DNA of 64,000 nucleotides from Cedecea lapagei (GTDB lineage Bacteria > Pseudomonadota > Gammaproteobacteria > Enterobacterales > Enterobacteriaceae), in the NCBI RefSeq assembly GCF_900635955.1, contig NZ_LR134201.1:1426001-1490000 (forward strand), written 5' to 3'. Within the stretch, counting starts at the first letter, position 1; each line of letters begins with the position of its first letter. This document shows positions 1 to 8,771 of this stretch, piece by piece. The notes under the pieces were generated by a model. The model was not told the DNA's origin, ran no database searches, and saw nothing but the letters and a program-made list of their open reading frames with translations. Made by a program: the position numbers and the translations under genes.

Positions 1-468
1 CGCCGAATTGGCGCCATGTTTATTGCCATTGGCATGATTATCAACCTGCCGGCGATCGTGGCTCAGTGGCATCTTGAATGGAATTACCGCTGGTGTGCGC
101 TGCTGTTACAGGCGCCGCGGGAGCTTAGCGCGCCGTTTCAGGCCATTGGTTACGCCGCGCTGGCGTGGGGATTCTGGCCTCAGCTTTCCCGGTTCCGGCT
201 GGTGATCGGGATCGCCTGCGTTGGCCGCATGGCGCTGACCAACTATCTGCTGCAGACGATTATCTGCACGACCTTGTTCTACCGCTTTGGTTTATATATG
301 AAATTCGACCGTCTTGCGCTGCTGGCCTTTGTCCCCGGCGTATGGACGATAAACATCCTGGCGTCGGTGATCTGGCTGCGTTACTTCCGCCAGGGACCGG
401 TTGAATGGCTTTGGCGTCAGCTAACCGCGCGTGCTTCAGGGAGTGCGTTACGGCAGGCCAGGAGATAA
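1..468 (+). CDS. yeiB: YeiB-type DUF418 membrane protein, C-terminal part
   Basis: The frame is open from the first base of the window, so the gene starts upstream and only about 155 C-terminal residues are visible. They are strongly hydrophobic with several membrane-spanning stretches and end in a short basic tail (RQARR). This fits the DUF418 C-terminal domain of the inner-membrane protein YeiB, whose function is not established. Lying directly upstream of galS-mglBAC is the usual enteric position of yeiB, and this context supports the name more than any motif does. The in-frame ATG at 16 is internal rather than the true start. Confidence 0.8.
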   Translation, partial: RRIGAMFIAIGMIINLPAIVAQWHLEWNYRWCALLLQAPRELSAPFQAIGYAALAWGFWPQLSRFRLVIGIACVGRMALTNYLLQTIICTTLFYRFGLYMKFDRLALLAFVPGVWTINILASVIWLRYFRQGPVEWLWRQLTARASGSALRQARR

Positions 469-498
469 TGATATTCGTCACAAAGGTTAACGAATTGT

Positions 499-533
499 AT
501 GTAACCGCTTTCACCACTGTGATCTACTTCACT
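499..533 (+). promoter_or_regulatory. galS control region: gal operator and CRP site
   Basis: Bases 499-514 (ATGTAACCGCTTTCAC) match the gal operator consensus GTGnAAnCGnTTnCAC at all but the first position. Immediately downstream, 518-533 reads TGTGA-TCTACT-TCACT, a good CRP site. The arrangement about 60-90 bases before the galS start fits autoregulation by GalS/GalR with cAMP-CRP activation, as known for E. coli galS. Assignment is by consensus match only. Confidence 0.75.
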
Positions 534-590
534 TCGAACAGCCCCTCACTCACCGCAAAATAGCCACCTTGCCTACAACAGGGTGCACCT

Positions 591-1652
591 ATGAGACCGA
601 CTCCCCCAACGCCGATCACCATTCGTGACGTTGCCCGTATCGCCGGGGTTTCAGTAGCGACAGTATCCCGAGTATTAAATAACAGCGCGCTGGTCACCCC
701 GGAAACGCGCGAGAACGTCATGCAGGCGGTTGCTGAACTGGGCTACCGTCCAAACGCCAATGCGCAAGCGCTGGCAACCCAGGTTAGCGACACTATCGGC
801 GTGGTGGTCATGGACGTCTCCGACCCCTTCTTTGGTGCGCTGGTTAAGGCCGTGGATGTGGTTGCCCAGCAGCACAATAAATATTTGCTGATTGGCAATA
901 GCTATCATCAGGAAGAAAAAGAGCGTCATGCCATTGAGGTTCTGATTCGCCAGCGCTGTAGCGCGCTGATTGTGCATGCAAAAGCGCTGAGCGATGAGGA
1001 GCTGGCTGCCTTCCTCGAGCAGGTGCCTGGCATGGTGTTAATCAACCGTCTGGTGCCCGGCTATGCCCATCGCTGCGTCTGCCTGGATAACGTCAGCGGG
1101 GCGGTGATGGCCACCCGCATGCTGCTGAATCTGGGCCACTCGCGTATCGGCTATCTGGCGTCCAGCCATCAGATTGAAGACAACGACCAGCGGCATGAGG
1201 GCTGGCTTTATGCCCTGGCGGAGCAGGGCATCGTGCCGCCGGAAAGCTGGGTAGGAATGGGGACGCCGGATATGCAGGGAGGAGAGGCGGCGATGGTGGA
1301 GCTGCTGGGGCGTAACCTGCAGCTCAGCGCAGTCTTCTCCTATAACGACAGCATGGCCGCCGGCGCGCTAACGGCGCTGAAAGACAACGGCATTGTCGTG
1401 CCGCAGCATGTGTCGATTATCGGCTTTGACGATATCCCTATTGCCCGTTACACCGACCCGCAGTTGACCACCGTGCGTTACCCGGTGGTGTCCATGGCGC
1501 GGCTGGCGACTGAGCTGGCATTACAGGGCGCCGCAGGCCGGCTGGATTGTGATGTAACGCACTGTTTTATGCCGACTTTAGTCCGCCGCCACTCGGTCGC
1601 GATGAAGCAAAATGTGGCGGCGATCACTCCGCTATCAAAGCGTCAGGTGTAA
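591..1652 (+). CDS. galS: Mgl repressor/galactose isorepressor GalS (LacI family)
   Basis: LacI/GalR-family transcription factor of 353 residues. The N-terminal helix-turn-helix (DVARIAGVSVATVSRVLNN, residues about 14-32) is followed by the hinge (RPNANAQALA) and a periplasmic-binding-protein-like effector domain. The sequence is close to E. coli GalS throughout, for example DDIPIARYTDPQLTTVRYP near the C terminus. The chosen ATG follows an AGGG ribosome site; it adds about ten residues before the ITIRDVAR motif where the E. coli protein begins, so the exact start is slightly uncertain. GalS represses mglBAC and itself when galactose is absent. Its stop codon lies inside the mgl operator. Confidence 0.95.
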   Translation: MRPTPPTPITIRDVARIAGVSVATVSRVLNNSALVTPETRENVMQAVAELGYRPNANAQALATQVSDTIGVVVMDVSDPFFGALVKAVDVVAQQHNKYLLIGNSYHQEEKERHAIEVLIRQRCSALIVHAKALSDEELAAFLEQVPGMVLINRLVPGYAHRCVCLDNVSGAVMATRMLLNLGHSRIGYLASSHQIEDNDQRHEGWLYALAEQGIVPPESWVGMGTPDMQGGEAAMVELLGRNLQLSAVFSYNDSMAAGALTALKDNGIVVPQHVSIIGFDDIPIARYTDPQLTTVRYPVVSMARLATELALQGAAGRLDCDVTHCFMPTLVRRHSVAMKQNVAAITPLSKRQV

Positions 1653-1680
1653 CCGGTTTCAATCTGTGAGTAAATTCACA
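1647..1680 (+). promoter_or_regulatory. mglBAC operator and CRP site
   Basis: GTGTAACCGGTTTCAA at 1647-1662 matches the gal operator consensus except for its last base, and contains the galS stop codon (1650-1652). At 1665-1680 is TGTGA-GTAAAT-TCACA, a perfect CRP palindrome. Together they predict repression by GalS/GalR and cAMP-CRP activation of mglBAC. The remainder of the gap to mglB (to 1931) shows no reading frame and probably holds the promoter and a long 5' leader. Confidence 0.85.
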
Positions 1681-1931
1681 GTTAATTAACATGGCGCTGA
1701 CTATGATGTCAGCGTTTTATACGCTGAAACACTATGTAACGGTGAATGCTCACTTTTAGCATAGCAATAAGGCCAATGACGACCATAAAAAACGCAGTAT
1801 TGGATTGTTACCGAACACGGAAGTGCAACTTTTTTTAGGATAACTTCGGCATTCAGTAACATTTTAATAACATTACTGTCCTGCCTGGTTTCGAATGCGA
1901 ACTACCCTGCAAAATAAAAACCGGAGATACC

Positions 1932-2937
1932 ATGAATAAGAAGGTTTTGACTCTGTCCGCCGTGATGTCCTGCATGCTGTTTGGTGCCGCTGCGAACGCT
2001 GCGAACGCTGCTGACCGTATCGGTGTAACTATTTATAAATACGATGACAATTTTATGTCAGTGGTTCGTAAGGCTATTGAAAAAGATGCTAAAGCGTCAC
2101 CAGACGTACAGCTGCTGATGAATGACTCCCAGAACGACCAGTCCAAACAGAACGACCAGATCGACGTTCTGCTGGCAAAAGGCGTGAAGGCGCTGGCCAT
2201 CAACCTGGTTGACCCGGCAGCTGCGGGCACCGTTATCGAAAAAGCGCGTGCACAAAACGTCCCGATTGTCTTCTTCAACAAAGAGCCTTCCCGCAAGGCG
2301 CTGGATAGCTACGACAAAGCTTACTACGTTGGGACCGACTCCAAAGAGTCCGGGATTATCCAGGGCGACCTGATTGCCAAGCACTGGGCGGCCAACCCGG
2401 CCTGGGATCTGAACAAAGACGGTCAGGTTCAGTTCGTGCTGCTGAAAGGTGAGCCGGGCCACCCGGATGCCGAAGCGCGTACCACCTACGTTATCAAAGA
2501 GCTAAACGATAACGGCTTGAAAACTCAGCAGCTGCAGCTGGATACCGCCATGTGGGATACCGCCCAGGCCAAGGACAAAATGGACGCCTGGCTCTCTGGC
2601 CCTAACGCCAACAAAATCGAAGTGGTGATTGCCAAACAACGATGCGATGGCAATGGGTGCGGTAGAAGCGCTGAAAGCGCACAACAAATCCTCTATCCCC
2701 GTGTTTGGGGTCGATGCCCTGCCTGAAGCGCTGGCGCTGGTGAAATCTGGTGCAATGGCCGGTACCGTGCTGAACGATGCCAACAACCAGGCGAAAGCGA
2801 CCTTCGATCTGGCGAAAAACCTGGCCGACGGCAAACCTGCTGCAGAAGGTACCAACTGGAAGATTGAGAATAAAATCGTGCGCGTACCGTACGTGGGCGT
2901 AGATCAGGATAATCTCGCACAGTTCATCGGCAAGTAA
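1932..2937 (+). pseudogene. mglB: D-galactose-binding periplasmic protein MglB, interrupted by +1 frameshift
   Basis: Periplasmic glucose/galactose-binding component of the Mgl ABC importer and ligand for the Trg chemoreceptor in E. coli. It has a signal peptide (about residues 1-26, ending ANAAD-like) and a good ribosome site (CGGAGA). The frame is intact to 2633 and then shifts: GCCAAACAACGATGCG should read GCC AAC AAC GAT GCG, so one extra A sits in the run at 2634-2636. The second part (frame of 2629-2937, from PNNDAMAMGAVEALK) completes the protein. Removing one A gives 334 residues, close to the E. coli length. The gene is otherwise undamaged, so a sequence error is more likely than true loss. 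Confidence 0.9.
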
Positions 2938-3019
2938 TACCCGTCCTATTTTTGTTGTACACGGGCGCAGATACCTGCGCCCGGCTTTAGGCAGGTTACT
3001 CAGCGACACAGGTATAATT

Positions 3020-4539
3020 ATGGTCGACAATAACTCCTCTACGTCGTCGGAATTTTTGCTGGAAATGACCGGCATTAATAAATCCTTCCCCGGCGTTAAG
3101 GCACTGGATAATGTTAATTTAAAAGTGCGTCCACACACAATTCACGCCCTGATGGGCGAGAATGGGGCGGGCAAATCGACATTATTGAAATGCCTTTTTG
3201 GGATCTACAGCAAAGATTCAGGCAGTATCCTTTTCCAGGGAAAAGAGGTGAATTTCAGCAGCACTAAAGAGGCGCTGGAAAACGGTATTTCTATGGTGCA
3301 TCAGGAGCTTAACCTGGTCCTGCAGCGCACCGTGATGGACAATATGTGGCTCGGACGTTACCCGACCAAAGGCATGTTTGTCGATCAGGATAAGATGTAC
3401 CGCGACACCAAAGAGATTTTGATGAGCTGGATATTGATATCGATCCGCGTGCTCGCGTAGGGACCTTATCCGTTTCTCAAATGCAGATGATTGAAATTGC
3501 CAAGGCTTTCTCCTATAACGCCAAAATCGTTATTATGGATGAGCCAACGTCTTCGCTGACGGAAAAGGAAGTTAATCATCTCTTTAAAATTATCCGCAAA
3601 TTAAAAGAGCGCGGCTGCGGCATTGTCTATATCTCCCATAAAATGGAAGAAATATTTCAGCTGTGCGATGAGATTACTATTTTGCGTGACGGGCAGTGGA
3701 TTGCCACCCAGCCGCTGGAAGGGCTGGATATGGACAAAATCATCGCCATGATGGTTGGCCGCTCCCTGAACCAGCGTTTCCCGGACAAATCCAACGTGCC
3801 GGGCGAAGTCATTCTCGAAGTGCGTAACCTGACCTCGCTGCGCCAGCCGTCAATTCGTGATATCTCCTTTGACCTGCACAAAGGTGAGATCCTCGGGATT
3901 GCGGGCCTTGTTGGCGCGAAGCGTACCGACATTGTGGAAACGCTGTTTGGTATACGCGAAAAATCTGGCGGTACCATTACGCTGCACGGCAAGAAAATCA
4001 ATAACGGCAGCGCGAACGAAGCGATCAACCATGGTTTTGCGCTGGTCACCGAAGAGCGCCGCTCCACCGGGATCTACGCCTACCTGGATATCGGCTTTAA
4101 CTCACTCATTTCCAATATTCGTAACTACAAAAATAAGGTCGGGCTGCTGGATAACTCCCGCATGAAAAGCGATACCCAGTGGGTTATCGACTCCATGCGC
4201 GTGAAAACGCCGGGGCACCGAACCTCCATCGGCTCGCTCTCCGGCGGTAACCAGCAGAAGGTGATTATCGGCCGCTGGCTGCTGACGCAGCCGGAAATTT
4301 TGATGCTGGATGAACCTACGCGCGGCATTGACGTGGGCGCCAAGTTTGAGATTTACCAGCTGATTGCCGAACTGGCCAAAAAAGGGAAAGGGATCATTAT
4401 CATTTCGTCCGAGATGCCGGAATTGTTAGGAATTACAGATCGTATTCTGGTGATGAGCAACGGGCTCGTGGCCGGAATTGTAGACACCAAAACAACAACG
4501 CAGAACGAAATCCTACGTCTTGCGTCTGTGCACCTGTGA
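3020..4539 (+). pseudogene. mglA: Galactose/methyl galactoside import ATP-binding protein MglA, interrupted by -1 frameshift
   Basis: Duplicated ABC ATPase that energises galactose import. The first ATPase half has Walker A GENGAGKS and a Walker B (IVIMDEPTSS) located after the break. The second half has the signature LSGGNQQK and LMLDEPTRG. The first frame ends prematurely at 3460; a run of four T at 3417-3420 should be five (GAG ATT TTT GAT GAG). Adding one T joins it to the frame that continues to 4539 and gives 506 residues, the length of E. coli MglA. There is no other damage. This is the second homopolymer indel in the same operon. Confidence 0.9.
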
Positions 4540-4559
4540 TGATTTAGGGGCTATTAAAA

Positions 4560-5570
4560 ATGAGTGCGTTAAATAAGAAGAGTTTTCTAACTTATCTGAA
4601 AGAGGGCGGCATCTACGTGGTGCTGCTGGTGCTGCTGGCGATCATTATTTTCCAGGATCCGACGTTTTTAAGCCTGCTTAACCTCAGCAACATTCTGACC
4701 CAGTCCTCGGTGCGTATTATTATCGCGCTGGGCGTGGCCGGGCTGATTGTCACCCAGGGGACCGACCTCTCCGCAGGTCGCCAGGTTGGGCTGGCGGCGG
4801 TTGTCGCGGCGACGCTCCTGCAGTCGATGGACAACGTCAACAAGGTGTTCCCGGACATGCACACCATGCCGATTCCGCTGGTGCTGCTGATTGTCTGCGC
4901 CGTGGGCGCGGTGATTGGCCTGGTGAACGGGATTATTATCGCTTACCTGAACGTGACGCCGTTTATCACCACCCTGGGCACGATGATTATCGTATACGGG
5001 ATTAACTCCCTGTATTACGACTTCGTGGGCGCGTCGCCAATTTCCGGCTTCGACTCTCACTTCTCCACCTTTACGCAGGGCTTTATTGCGCTGGGCAGCT
5101 TCCGTCTGTCCTACATCACCTTCTATGCTCTGTTTGCGGTGCTGTTTGTCTGGGTGCTGTGGAACAAAACGCGCTTCGGGAAAAACATCTTCGCCATCGG
5201 CGGTAACCCGGAAGCAGCGAAAGTCTCCGGCGTTAACGTAGCGCTGAACCTGATCATGATTTATGCCCTGTCCGGCGTGTTCTATGCCTTTGGCGGGATG
5301 CTGGAGGCGGGCCGTATCGGCTCGGCGACCAACAACCTGGGCTTTATGTATGAGCTGGATGCGATTGCGGCCTGCGTGGTCGGCGGCGTGTCGTTCAGCG
5401 GCGGGGTGGGCACGGTTGTCGGCGTGGTCACCGGGGTTATCATCTTTACGGTGATTAACTACGGCCTGACCTATATCGGCGTGAACCCTTACTGGCAGTA
5501 CATCATCAAGGGCGGCATTATTATCTTCGCCGTTGCGCTGGACTCCCTGAAGTACGCGCGTAAGAAATAA
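4560..5570 (+). CDS. mglC: Galactose/methyl galactoside ABC transporter permease MglC
   Basis: Inner-membrane permease (336 residues) of the Mgl importer, the BPD/ribose-type permease family (RbsC-like). Multiple hydrophobic helices are evident, with the conserved stretch GGNPEAAKVSGVNV, which interacts with the ATPase in this family. It starts 20 bases after the mglA stop and is the last gene of mglBAC. A strong hairpin follows. The sequence is near identical in character to the E. coli protein and the frame is intact. Confidence 0.95.
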   Translation: MSALNKKSFLTYLKEGGIYVVLLVLLAIIIFQDPTFLSLLNLSNILTQSSVRIIIALGVAGLIVTQGTDLSAGRQVGLAAVVAATLLQSMDNVNKVFPDMHTMPIPLVLLIVCAVGAVIGLVNGIIIAYLNVTPFITTLGTMIIVYGINSLYYDFVGASPISGFDSHFSTFTQGFIALGSFRLSYITFYALFAVLFVWVLWNKTRFGKNIFAIGGNPEAAKVSGVNVALNLIMIYALSGVFYAFGGMLEAGRIGSATNNLGFMYELDAIAACVVGGVSFSGGVGTVVGVVTGVIIFTVINYGLTYIGVNPYWQYIIKGGIIIFAVALDSLKYARKK

Positions 5571-5585
5571 TAATCTCCGCAGTTT

Positions 5586-5621
5586 GCACAAAGCCCGCAC
5601 ATTAAGTTGCGGGCTTTGTGC
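5586..5621. terminator. Terminator between mglC and sanA
   Basis: A perfect 14-bp inverted repeat (GCACAAAGCCCGCA / TGCGGGCTTTGTGC) with an 8-base loop lies between two convergent genes. The inner GC stem followed by TTTG on either strand suggests a bidirectional terminator. Confidence 0.8.
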
Positions 5622-5639
5622 ATAGCGTTAAAGCAGATA

Positions 5640-6359
5640 TCACTTCTTCTCTTTTTTCTGTATTTCCAGCAGCTGTTCCGGGGTGACGGCCGGGTAGGCC
5701 TGGGCATCTTCCGGCACTTCCTGCTGCGACGGAATCGGTACTAAAGGACCGAGAAAACGTGGTTCACGTTTAAACAGGTACAAATCTGCCAGCGCACCCA
5801 GGCGAGCGCCAAATTCACGTGTACGTACGGTAAGCATATTTTTAGGCGAAGGGACCGCGTAGCACTGCGCCTGGATCCCCATATGCTGAGCGATAAACAG
5901 CGCGCGCTCACAGTGGAATCGCTGGGTAATGATGATGAAGTCGTTGGTATCGAAGACCTTACGAGTGCGAACAATCGAGTCCAGCGTGCGGAAGCCAGCA
6001 TAATCCAGCACGATATCTGCCGGATCGACGCCGCCGGCAATCAGATCTTTGCGCATCGTCATCGGCTCGTTATAGCTTTGCTGCGCGTTGTCGCCGCTGA
6101 GCAGCAGGTAGTTTACCTTGCCGCTGTTATAGGCATTTAGCGCGCCCTGAATGCGGTACAGATAGTACTGATTGATGACGCCTGTGCGGTAATACTTGGC
6201 GGTACCCAGCACCACGCCCACCTGGCGATAGGGCAGATCCTGCAGTTCATCGTAGACGTAAGGTGCGGTTTTCCAGCTTATCCAGCGGTCGAGCCCGAGC
6301 GCAGTCGCCAGCGTTAAGCCGATAACAATAAGCAGGCTGTAAAACACGCGCTTCAACAT
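5640..6359 (-). CDS. sanA: Envelope integrity/vancomycin high-temperature exclusion protein SanA
   Basis: Inner-membrane-anchored DUF218 (YdcF-like) protein of 239 residues. One N-terminal membrane segment (about residues 5-25) is followed by the domain VGVVLGTAKYYRTG, LLLSGDNAQQSYNEP and FIIITQRFHCERALFIA, typical of SanA. In E. coli and Salmonella sanA affects the envelope permeability barrier to vancomycin. I use the ATG at 6359 (MLKRVFYSL), the usual start, rather than an upstream in-frame ATG. It converges on mglC as in E. coli. The C terminus is lysine-rich. Confidence 0.93.
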   Translation of the reverse strand: MLKRVFYSLLIVIGLTLATALGLDRWISWKTAPYVYDELQDLPYRQVGVVLGTAKYYRTGVINQYYLYRIQGALNAYNSGKVNYLLLSGDNAQQSYNEPMTMRKDLIAGGVDPADIVLDYAGFRTLDSIVRTRKVFDTNDFIIITQRFHCERALFIAQHMGIQAQCYAVPSPKNMLTVRTREFGARLGALADLYLFKREPRFLGPLVPIPSQQEVPEDAQAYPAVTPEQLLEIQKKEKK

Positions 6360-6490
6360 GAACTTGCAGACTCGTTCGCGGGGTGAAATTTCATCCAAGG
6401 CTACTTTACCCGGCCCCCAAGAGCAAGAAACGCGGGTCCGGTTGGGGTAAATTTCAACAATGCGAGTGTGGGTACACCCGCAGCGGAGAA

Positions 6491-7378
6491 TTATTGCGCA
6501 ATATTAACGCACTCAACGGCTTCACAGCCCAGGGCTTTCAGCGTCGCGGAGGTGGCGTCCCACTGCAGCAGTGGCGCATCGGCTTTTTCTGCCAGCACGG
6601 CGCGCTTAATTTGCGGATAGTCATAACCATTAAGCGAAAGCAGGTTCAGTGCAGCCTGCAGCGGTGGAAGAGAAGGGTTAAACGCGGCGTTTTCTGCATA
6701 ACTGCCGGTAAAGATTTTGCCGTCGATCGTTTCCAGCGCAACGCCCGCCGGGGCTTTACTGTAAGGCGCATGGCTGCGGTTAGCTGCGGCAATAGCCGCC
6801 TGAGTCAGGGCATCACCTTTAAGCGCAAAACCGTGATTTTCTTCGTCCAGCAGCAGCGTTTTGATGTCCAGATCGTGCGGGCCAAAGGCATCAGGCAGGT
6901 ACTCGCCCAGCGTGGAGGGCTGGCGACCCGGCAGATGAATGCGCAGGGCTGTGCCGCTGTTCAGTTCGTTCATAAACTGGCGGCAGTGGCCGCATGGCGT
7001 GTAGTTGACGGTGATATCGACCAGGCCTTTTTCACCGCGCATCCACGCATGGGTGATGGCGCTTTGCTCGGCGTGTACGGTTTGCTGCATTGTGGCGCCA
7101 AGGAACTCCATATTGCCGCCAAAATAGAGATTACCGCTTACGCCACGTGCAACGGCGCCAACGTTAAAATGGGAGAGGTCCGCACGTGCACAGGCTGCAG
7201 CCAGTGGCAGAAGGGCGAAAGCCAGCTCATCATCGCCCAGCCCGGTTTGATGTTTTAGCGCTTCAACCTCGGCCGCGGTAAACATTGCCGGAAAGTGTTC
7301 GTCGGCAAGCAGGGGTTGCAAAGCGGTTTGCAGCGCGGCGGGAAGTTGTACAACAGCGGCATCAAAACGTGAACGCAT
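6491..7378 (-). CDS. cdd: Cytidine deaminase
   Basis: Deaminates cytidine and deoxycytidine to uridine and deoxyuridine in pyrimidine salvage. It is a 295-residue dimeric-type enteric Cdd. The zinc site is visible as H102-A-E104 (TVHAEQS) and C129-G-H-C132 (TPCGHCRQ), with E104 the proton shuttle. The C-terminal half is the degenerate second deaminase domain of this subfamily. Its order with sanA and yohKJ matches E. coli. The upstream region carries CRP-like sequence. Confidence 0.97.
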   Translation of the reverse strand: MRSRFDAAVVQLPAALQTALQPLLADEHFPAMFTAAEVEALKHQTGLGDDELAFALLPLAAACARADLSHFNVGAVARGVSGNLYFGGNMEFLGATMQQTVHAEQSAITHAWMRGEKGLVDITVNYTPCGHCRQFMNELNSGTALRIHLPGRQPSTLGEYLPDAFGPHDLDIKTLLLDEENHGFALKGDALTQAAIAAANRSHAPYSKAPAGVALETIDGKIFTGSYAENAAFNPSLPPLQAALNLLSLNGYDYPQIKRAVLAEKADAPLLQWDATSATLKALGCEAVECVNIAQ

Positions 7379-7436
7379 GTTAAAGCCTCATAAAGGGTAA
7401 CGGAAACGTAGTGTACGGATCTGTATAGGCTTGATA

Positions 7437-7452
7437 TGTGATCTACTTCTAA
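7437..7452 (-). promoter_or_regulatory. Possible CRP/CytR control site upstream of cdd
   Basis: TGTGA at 7437-7441 followed after six bases by TCTAA gives one perfect and one poor CRP half-site about 60 bases before the cdd start. E. coli cdd is controlled by cAMP-CRP and CytR, so a site is expected here, but the match is imperfect. Confidence 0.4.
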
Positions 7453-7506
7453 TTATTTGTGCAACTTATGAAAACAGATCTGAAAATGCGCGATCTCTCG
7501 CAGGCT

Positions 7507-8202
7507 TTAGCCAAAAAGCTTCAGCAGCACCGGGAATAAAAACGGCGCGATAAGCGAGGTCATAACCCCACAAATAACCAGCGCCAGTGAGCTAAAAGCG
7601 CCTTCCTGGAAGTCAAGCTCAGCGCAGCGTGCCGTGCCCAGCGCGTGAGAAGCGGTGCCCATTGCCAGCCCGCGTGAAGCCTTGGTGCTTATGCGCATCA
7701 GGTTCAGCAGCGTGTGGCCGAAGACCGCCCCCAGAATGCCGACAAAGATGACGCAGACTGCGCTGATGGCCGGAATACCGCCGATACCGCCGCCAACCGC
7801 CATCGCAATCGGGGTAGTCACGGATTTAGGCAGTACCGAGGCGGCGATCTCCGGTGAAGCGCCCATCAATAATGCAATAGAGGTCCCGGTAGACATCGCC
7901 ACCATGCTGCCAATAAAGCAGATGGTGATAATGGACTTCCAGCGGGCGCGAATCTGATGGATTTGCTCATACAGAGGGAAAGCCAGCGCCACAACGGCAG
8001 GCTGCAGAAGGTCGTTAAGCACTTCGCTGCCTTTAAAATAGTGATCGTAAGGAATGCCGGTCACCAGCAACAACGGAATAATCACCACCATACAGACCAG
8101 CAGCGGGTTTAGCAGCGGCGATTTCAGCCAGGCCGCCAGTCTGCGGGCGGCGAAGAACACCACCAGCGTTAACGGTAAAGACCACCATATAAAATGCATC
8201 AT
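7507..8202 (-). CDS. yohK: LrgB/CidB family membrane protein YohK
   Basis: Polytopic inner-membrane protein (231 residues) of the LrgB family. Conserved features include LPKSVTTPIAMAVGGGIGGIPA and a histidine-containing AMGTASHALGTARC stretch. LrgAB/CidAB systems are proposed to act in holin-like control or in export of small organic acids; the E. coli role is unsettled. Its start overlaps the yohJ stop by four bases, so the two are translationally coupled. The pair precedes cdd on the same strand, as in E. coli. Confidence 0.92.
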   Translation of the reverse strand: MMHFIWWSLPLTLVVFFAARRLAAWLKSPLLNPLLVCMVVIIPLLLVTGIPYDHYFKGSEVLNDLLQPAVVALAFPLYEQIHQIRARWKSIITICFIGSMVAMSTGTSIALLMGASPEIAASVLPKSVTTPIAMAVGGGIGGIPAISAVCVIFVGILGAVFGHTLLNLMRISTKASRGLAMGTASHALGTARCAELDFQEGAFSSLALVICGVMTSLIAPFLFPVLLKLFG

Positions 8203-8600
8203 TTTTTCCCTGCCTCGCCTTCACCAATCACTTTTCTTTCGCCGTGCACCAGGTGCGAACTCCAGCTCACGATGACAAGCACCACCAGCGTACTGATTAA
8301 ACAGGAGATGACTACCGGGCCAAACTGGGCTTTCAGCACGTCGTAATACTGCATAACGCCAACGCCAATGGGGACGAACAGCAGAGCCATATAGCGAATC
8401 AGCAGATGACAGCTGGGTTTTACCCACTTCGCCGGCAGGATCTGCAGCGACAGCAGTACAAACAAAATCAGCATACCGATAATGCTGCCTGGGATGACGA
8501 TAGGCAGTAAGGATGCGACAAAAATACCAGCATATAAGCACAGGTAAATTAAGACAAAAGCGCGAAGGTACTGCCAGATTATCGAGAACGAGTTACGCAT
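8199..8600 (-). CDS. yohJ: LrgA/CidA (holin-like) family protein YohJ
   Basis: Small (133 residues) four-helix membrane protein of the LrgA/CidA family, partner of YohK. The segment LLPIVIPGSIIGMLILFVLLS is typical. It is first gene of the yohJK pair and overlaps yohK by four bases. Promoter elements must lie in 8601-8720; I could not define them confidently. In E. coli the next gene upstream would be dusC/yohI, but here the neighbour is ldtB, marking a change of gene order. Confidence 0.92.
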   Translation of the reverse strand: MRNSFSIIWQYLRAFVLIYLCLYAGIFVASLLPIVIPGSIIGMLILFVLLSLQILPAKWVKPSCHLLIRYMALLFVPIGVGVMQYYDVLKAQFGPVVISCLISTLVVLVIVSWSSHLVHGERKVIGEGEAGKK

Positions 8601-8724
8601 GGTGGTTACCCTTTAAGAAACGCATTCATCATACAATTAAACTCGATATTGTGCTATCCGTCACAACATGAATTATGAGCATAACAAACATTCCCTGCGT
8701 GAAGGTTTCCTGGCTTAATGACGG

Positions 8725-8754
8725 CAAAAAAAAAGCGGCCCGGAGGCCGCTTTC
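8725..8754 (-). terminator. Rho-independent terminator of ldtB
   Basis: AAAGCGGCC-CGGA-GGCCGCTTT hairpin at 8732-8753. Read on the minus strand it is followed by an uninterrupted T run (complement of A8726-A8734), about 20 bases after the ldtB stop. Confidence 0.9.
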
Positions 8755-8771
8755 ATTCAATGGACTGCTGC

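Noticed and set aside
2629..3460. Separate small proteins from the broken mglB and mglA frames
   Set aside because: They are fragments of the two genes on either side of single-base indels, not independent genes.
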